The notes under the pieces: model-generated
Seen by the model: only the letters and a program-made list of their open reading frames with translations
Database searches by the model: none
Told to the model about the DNA's origin: nothing
Position numbers and translations under genes: made by a program
NCBI GenBank assembly: GCA_036924285.1
Contig: JAYKYS010000009.1
Location: 4,216,001 to 4,280,000, forward strand
Reading direction: 5' to 3'
Source: Asterella californica
Lineage: Eukaryota; Streptophyta; Marchantiopsida; Marchantiales; Aytoniaceae
DNA: 64,000 nt
Part shown: positions 59,477 through 64,000 of the stretch, one piece after another
Numbering within the stretch: position 1 is the stretch's first letter
How the letters are laid out: every line of letters begins with the position of its first letter

Positions 59477-61795
59477 ATGACGATGCATCCGCGAGGCTTG
59501 GTGTTACCAGCGGCAGAATTGGCCGAGGCCACTCCTTTCCTCAAGGAGTTGAGTCTCGACTTCTTCCTGTGGGATTGGAACCTCGCAGATCAAGGACTTC
59601 TGGAGGAGGTGTGGGCAGCGTTGCCATCTCGTAACCGTGTACCTGCGAAGGCAGGAGTAGCTCGAGGAAGACCATCTTCCTGGACTGAAGACTGGTGGCG
59701 CAAGGCTTTTCACAGGCCTGAATCCGAGAACCGAGGATATTGGTACGAGAAGAAGATCTTGTCTAGAATCGTGAGTTCGTGGCATGTGCCTGGGAGCACC
59801 ACCTGCCTTTTCGTGGAAGACAGGCAGGGGAGGAACGGTTGGAAGATAGAATCTTACCGGGAGCCGAAGAAGCGACTTCTAGCGAAGTTGTTTCTGCATC
59901 TCTTTCCCAAGGGGAAAGCGCAGAAGACAAGGTACTTAGGAGATCAGGACGTGGAGTTCCTGGAATCAGTGTGGGATGACAGAGTGCCCATCTACTGGGG
60001 CGTATACATCCACAACTACGTATAGACAGAGCTAGCATACTTGGGTATCCCGGCGGGAAGACACTTGACACTCTTCCTCTGCTACTTGTATGTAGCCATG
60101 GGGGATCTTAGGGAAGATCAGCTGGCAGGGTATGGGCCAACGGAGCGACAGGAGGTGAAGGAGGAGACCTCGGAAGACGATGACCGAGAGGCAACAGCAA
60201 CGCCCCCTCCCACTCTGATGCCACAGTTGAGACCCGGCTCTCACCAGAAGACGCTTCTGGTGAGGGAAGACGAGTCTAGTGGGTCGGAAGACGCCACGCC
60301 GCTGAGGAAGATGGGTCCCAGAAGTGTACCGAGGACACCCATCTCCCTCATTCATTCAGGATCGGAGTCCGACTCGGAAGAAGACCTGCTGAGTACCCGA
60401 TCAGAGCAGAAGACTGCTTCTGCAATGCCTGGGAGTCTTCCGAAGACTCCAGAAGACGAAGGATGGATGGGCGTTCCTGCTGCGATGCGGGGAAGCGCAA
60501 AGAAGAGAGCCGCTCCTGCCATGAGGAGTCTTCCACCTCGGAAGATGAGAAGAGTAGCTTCTTCTCGTGCGCAGAAGATGAAGGCCATCGTGGTGGAAGA
60601 GGCTTCCTTGCCTCTAGAAGATGAAGTCGACACCGCGGAGCGAGTGGTGGAGATGAACTTGTTTTCCGCAGGAAGACGACTGGAGGAGTTCAGTGCCTAC
60701 TTCCAGAAGGAGATCCAGTCAGCTATGGAGTTGCTGGAGAAGCGGACGAAGGCACAGGAGAGGCCCTTACAACCTGGATTCGGCCTGCGCACCTTGCTGC
60801 GACAGGGGGAAGACCAGAAGAAGACGGAGTCGCTAGAAGCTAGTCTCCGCACCACGGAGAAGCTTGCAGCCGGGTACAAGGCGGAAGCAGCCGCTTCTGC
60901 CAAGGAGCTGGTGCAGCTTCGGAAGAGCAACCAAGAGTTGCAGGCGCGGGTACAGCAGCGTAATCAAGAAGTCACCCGAGTGCGAGAGAAGATCACCCCC
61001 CTCGCAGAAGAGCAGACCAGATGGAAGATGCAGCAAGAAGCCGCAGAAGCGCGAGCTGCAGTTGAGAAGACGCAGAGGGAAGCAGTAGAGGCCCGTGCAC
61101 AGAAGATGCTGACACAGTCGGTGGAAGCGCTTCGGAAGAAGTTCAACTACACCGCGGGTAGGAAGTTACTTACCTTAGCTAGAGGATGGGACATCGAGTC
61201 CAAAGCAATGTTGGTGGAATGCCGGGAGAGCATGTTCAGGTACTTGGATCGACAGATAGAAGGAGTAAAGACACTTTATGGTCTTCCCTCGCTTCCGACA
61301 CCTGCAACCGCATCTTCCCACGCTCCAGCACCATCGACTGGATCCGGAATGGAGAAGGAGGAGTTCGACCTCGCTGTGCACTTGGTGGTGACAGCGTTGG
61401 AAGCCGAGAAGACTCCAGAAGACGCCCCGGAAGACAAGATGTCTTCAGGAAGACAGGAAGACGAGTCGTCTTCCCAGGTATTCCGCGTGGAGGAAGCGAC
61501 TTCCCCGGATCCCTATGAGGTCCCCATGGTCCCTAGTCCCGCACCCGTGCCTCAGAAGACAGAAGAAGCACCGGTCGACTCCGCTTCCCAGAAGACGCTT
61601 CTGTCTTCCGAAGCAGAAGCCGAAGCCGAGGAAGACGCAGCAGCAGCGACAGCAGAGCCAGCCAAGGACGATGAGGAGGAAGCCACCTCAGTGACACCCG
61701 AGGTAACTGCAGGGCTTTCTAGCTTATCAGAAGCCGCGTTAGGAGCTCCGATAGGAGCAGATCATGTAGAGATTACCTCCGTGCAATCTGAGTAG
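59477..61795 (+). pseudogene. Element A long ORF, copy A3 (single in-frame TAG)
   Basis: There are 773 codons from ATG 59477 (MTMHPRGLVLPAAE) to the stop at 61793-61795, interrupted only by TAG at 60023 (codon 183), where A2 has CAA (HNYVQAELAY). Residues 1-230 look globular, with Trp-rich DFFLWDWNL and WTEDWWRKAFHRP, then LFLHLFPKGKAQ and FLCYLYVAMGDL. Residues 230-350 are Ser/Asp/Glu-rich. KMRRVASSRAQKMK near 355 is a possible nuclear signal. Residues about 385-570 form a coiled coil (AAEARAAVEKTQREAVEARAQ), ending in a conserved LTLARGWDIESKAMLVE block. The tail is acidic. I know no matching family. A resemblance of residues 130-230 to plant-transposon helper or mobile domains is a weak impression. 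A DNA-binding or capsid-like role is possible. Confidence 0.85.
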
Positions 61796-63506
61796 TTAGT
61801 AACTCCATTGACAATTCCAAATATAGTAGGATCGAACATGCTATCTTAAGGGTGGCAGTTTTTCCATGTAAAATTAGTTAGGATACCATGTGGCAGCATA
61901 GGTAGCGTAGGAAGGGCAAGGTGGATGGCCAATTCGGGCAGGAGAACCGCTTGCATGTGAGATAGCAACCTCCTGTCAGCGCCTCTCTCCCTGGTGATCG
62001 TCTCCCCTGGTTCTCATGGCAGCGACATAAGTAGGATCGCAGAGTAGGAGATAGAGTTCTGCCAGTTCTAAAACGTTCAGTAGTCAATTCTATGGTGCAG
62101 GCAGATTAGACACATTAGAGAGAAGACACCTGATAGATAGTTCTTCGCATTACACCCGTTGTTGAAAACATACGAATAGTCTTGGAATACACAGGAGGGG
62201 TCTGCATACTCGTACCAGCAGTGGTTCGGAGATGTAGGTAGAAGTAGTGGACAGTCTAGGAACACGGAACGGCATCCTCGTGCAGTCCTGTTAGCTAGAC
62301 TGGTGTGTCGAGGAGTAGACGCAGGAAGTAGAGGGAGTGAGCTTCCCGATGCCATTGTGACTTCTTCTCGGGGAATAGATTGTGGATTTGAGTGCAGAAG
62401 CTTTGTTCATGTCTTCTGGATGGTGGGTTCCTTGAATTCGCTCCCAATTGTGCATGGGAAGTGTTCTTCTTGAGTGGCGGTGACCGTCAGCAGTTGTGGA
62501 AGTGTAGCTTGACTCGTTCAGTAGAGCATTTGGGATCTACGTACGAACGGTCTTATGGGTAAGGGATCCCAGAAGACAGAGTAGTCAGAGCAGCGAAGTG
62601 AAGAAGAAAAAAAGCCTTCTTCCCGCAACAGAAGACGACATCCTTGAGTAGAAGACGGTGCAACAGTACTCATGTTTGTTGTCTTCCTCCCCAAACTATT
62701 ACAAGCAGGGATGGCTTGTTAGTCAGGATCCGGACTAGAAGCCTGTCGGAATCTTAATTTACTCTTTTCATCTTGTTTTCTCTTGTTTGGATTTTCTTCT
62801 CTTCCCCATCTTCTTTCATCTTCCCCATCTTCTTATCTTCTTCTAGTGAGCTTCCGAGACTTCTTTTGAGCTTCCGTGAAGGTGAATGTCGTTGTAGTGC
62901 TACAGGAAGACCATTTCTGTAGGCAGAAGCCTGGGAAGGCTACAGGGGGCATACACCCTGTGATTAATCTAACCCGTTGGACTGTGAGTGTGAGAATAAG
63001 GTGTAACGACCGTTACTAGTCGACTTCTGCGAAGCAGGGCAGCCTTTTGGAGGTGTGAGAAGACGAGTTGAACCCCCAGAAGACAAGAATCGCTTCGAGA
63101 AGACGGTATCGAGAAGACCGGAAGAAGCAACCTGGAAGCAGGAAGATCGTCTTCTTGAGCTTCCCTGTGAATAATTGTGTGATATTTTAGTTGGTAGTTG
63201 TTTGTTTAGTTCCAGAGCACCATGTGGCGGGTCTGGAAGACGTGTGGTTTTGTGTGGTTTTGTGAGAAGACGGGATTTCTAGACAAAACTCGTGTGTTTG
63301 TGTGTTTGAACAGATCTTAGAACTTAGAGCAGCGTTACTTGTGCAAATCCTCTGTGGGAACGATATCTTGTATACTAAATGGGCAAAAGGAGAAATCCTG
63401 CGTCACTACAAGTACTTGGGCAGCAAATAAATATTCTCCACACTTAGTTATAACTAAACACCTTACTAATAGACAAACTTTATGTGTGTAACATAAAGTC
63501 GTTACA

Positions 63507-64000
63507 GAACTCATTGTTAACAAAGATCTCATTGGACCCTTATGTGAATGAAGATAACTGATACAACAACTGGCCTTGTGAAGATGTGAATGAGAATAGT
63601 CAGTATCATATCCGACATAGTGATGACGATGACTGATCAGACCAAGACAAACATGTGACTGAAGACGGGTACTGGTTGGATAAACAACATCTCGTAAAGA
63701 AAAAAGGATATTCACCAACAATTCATGACCTTATAGAGGAAGGTCCAATGAGGAAGGGTGAGTACGGATGGAGCACAAGAAGAAGATGAAGGTGATGATG
63801 ACAAAAAAAAGATAGCAAAAAGTGAAGACGAAGATGATAAAGAGATATAGGAAGGTGACGGTAAAGACAACGACAACATAAAACAAGAGTCAGAAGACAC
63901 AAGCGACGACGATAGTGATGAGGAAGGTGAAGAAGATAGTGAGGACAAAAGACGAGGACAATGACTACATCGATGAGACGGATGACAAAATAAGATTAAC
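63507..64000. other. Flank of element E with acidic low-complexity sequence
   Basis: No intact gene is seen. From 63776 to 63973 the plus strand encodes an Asp/Glu-rich run (EEDEGDDDKKK..., SDEEGEEDSED) with one TAG near 63849. It looks like a decayed or simple-repeat-expanded acidic coding sequence. The window ends within similar GA-rich sequence. Confidence 0.45.

Larger units (their letters stand above)
57562..63410 (+). mobile_element. Element A, complete copy A3 (best preserved)
   Basis: The copy is 5849 bp, from TGTGGTGCCCAC (57562) to GCGTCACTACA (63410), flanked by AGTAC (57557-57561 and 63411-63415). The empty site is present at 31667-31676 in element E copy 1, so both ends are exact. 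The order is a 1.9-kb GAAGAC-rich leader, the long ORF 59477-61795, and a 1.6-kb tail. I find no direct repeats between the two ends. The termini share only TGTGGTG/CACTACA (six of seven bases inverted). Confidence 0.95.
56263..63506 (-). mobile_element. LTR retrotransposon E, copy 2, split by element A3
   Basis: On the minus strand the LTR starts TGTAACGAC at 63506 and runs to 63411. It is interrupted by element A3 and continues 57561 to about 56852, followed by the tRNA-Asp-like primer-binding motif (near 56770-56750) and leader sequence to 56263, where it meets MULE copy 2. The uninterrupted LTR in copy 1 reads through the insertion point as AAAGTACTTGG. Confidence 0.75.

Noticed and set aside
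63776..63973. Acidic ORF as a real host gene exon
   Set aside because: It has an internal TAG, no start or supported splice sites, and low-complexity GA-rich composition.

Overview
The window looks like repeat-rich nuclear DNA of a plant, probably a bryophyte or another early-diverging streptophyte. The grounds are Ty3-type LTR retroelements with plant-style leader motifs and CCHC gag knuckles, MULE transposase remnants, solo LTRs, and two intron-containing enzyme genes with consensus GT-AG splice sites. A liverwort such as Marchantia is my guess from general impression only; no marker gene fixes the species. I see no rRNA, tRNA, CRISPR array or bacterial-type operon.

Only two stretches look like ordinary host genes. 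One (20850-22131, +) encodes a 344-residue secreted amidohydrolase of the ACMSD/6-methylsalicylate-decarboxylase type, with one 247-bp intron. The other (36891-38445, -) encodes a 428-residue DUF2236 protein (mpaB/rubber-oxygenase family), with one 268-bp intron. Both families are commoner in fungi and bacteria than in seed plants, so a horizontal origin is worth testing.

Most of the rest is nested mobile DNA. The dominant component, called element A here, is an unrecognised family about 5.9 kb long. Complete copies lie at 5168-11063 (-), 44729-50642 (+) and 57562-63410 (+). Each begins TGTGGTGCCC, ends TCACTACA and is flanked by a perfect 5-bp target duplication (GATGT, CTTAA, AGTAC). Each carries one long ORF of about 772 codons with an unfamiliar globular N-terminus, a basic patch, a long coiled coil and an acidic tail. 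No reverse transcriptase, integrase or transposase is recognisable in it. The family is extraordinarily rich in the hexamer GAAGAC/GTCTTC. Partial copies lie at 4651-5167 plus 11069-12061, 12062-13047, 13048-18588 and 29845-30655.

Layout: 1-4650, 5' part of a minus-strand Ty3-like element (F) with a 1.9-kb LTR. 4651-18588, nested element A copies with one GC-rich solo LTR. 18589-23211, amidohydrolase gene and flanks. 23212-25215, MULE remnant. 25331-31576, a degraded Ty3-like element whose LTR lies head-to-head with another LTR piece around an element A fragment. 31577-34990, a third LTR element (E). 34991-44728, DUF2236 gene, two MITE-like elements and AT-rich spacer. 44729-50642, element A. 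50643-54309, spacer. 54310-56262, second MULE remnant, inverted relative to the first. 56263-63506, second copy of E (minus strand) split by element A. 63507-64000, acidic low-complexity sequence.
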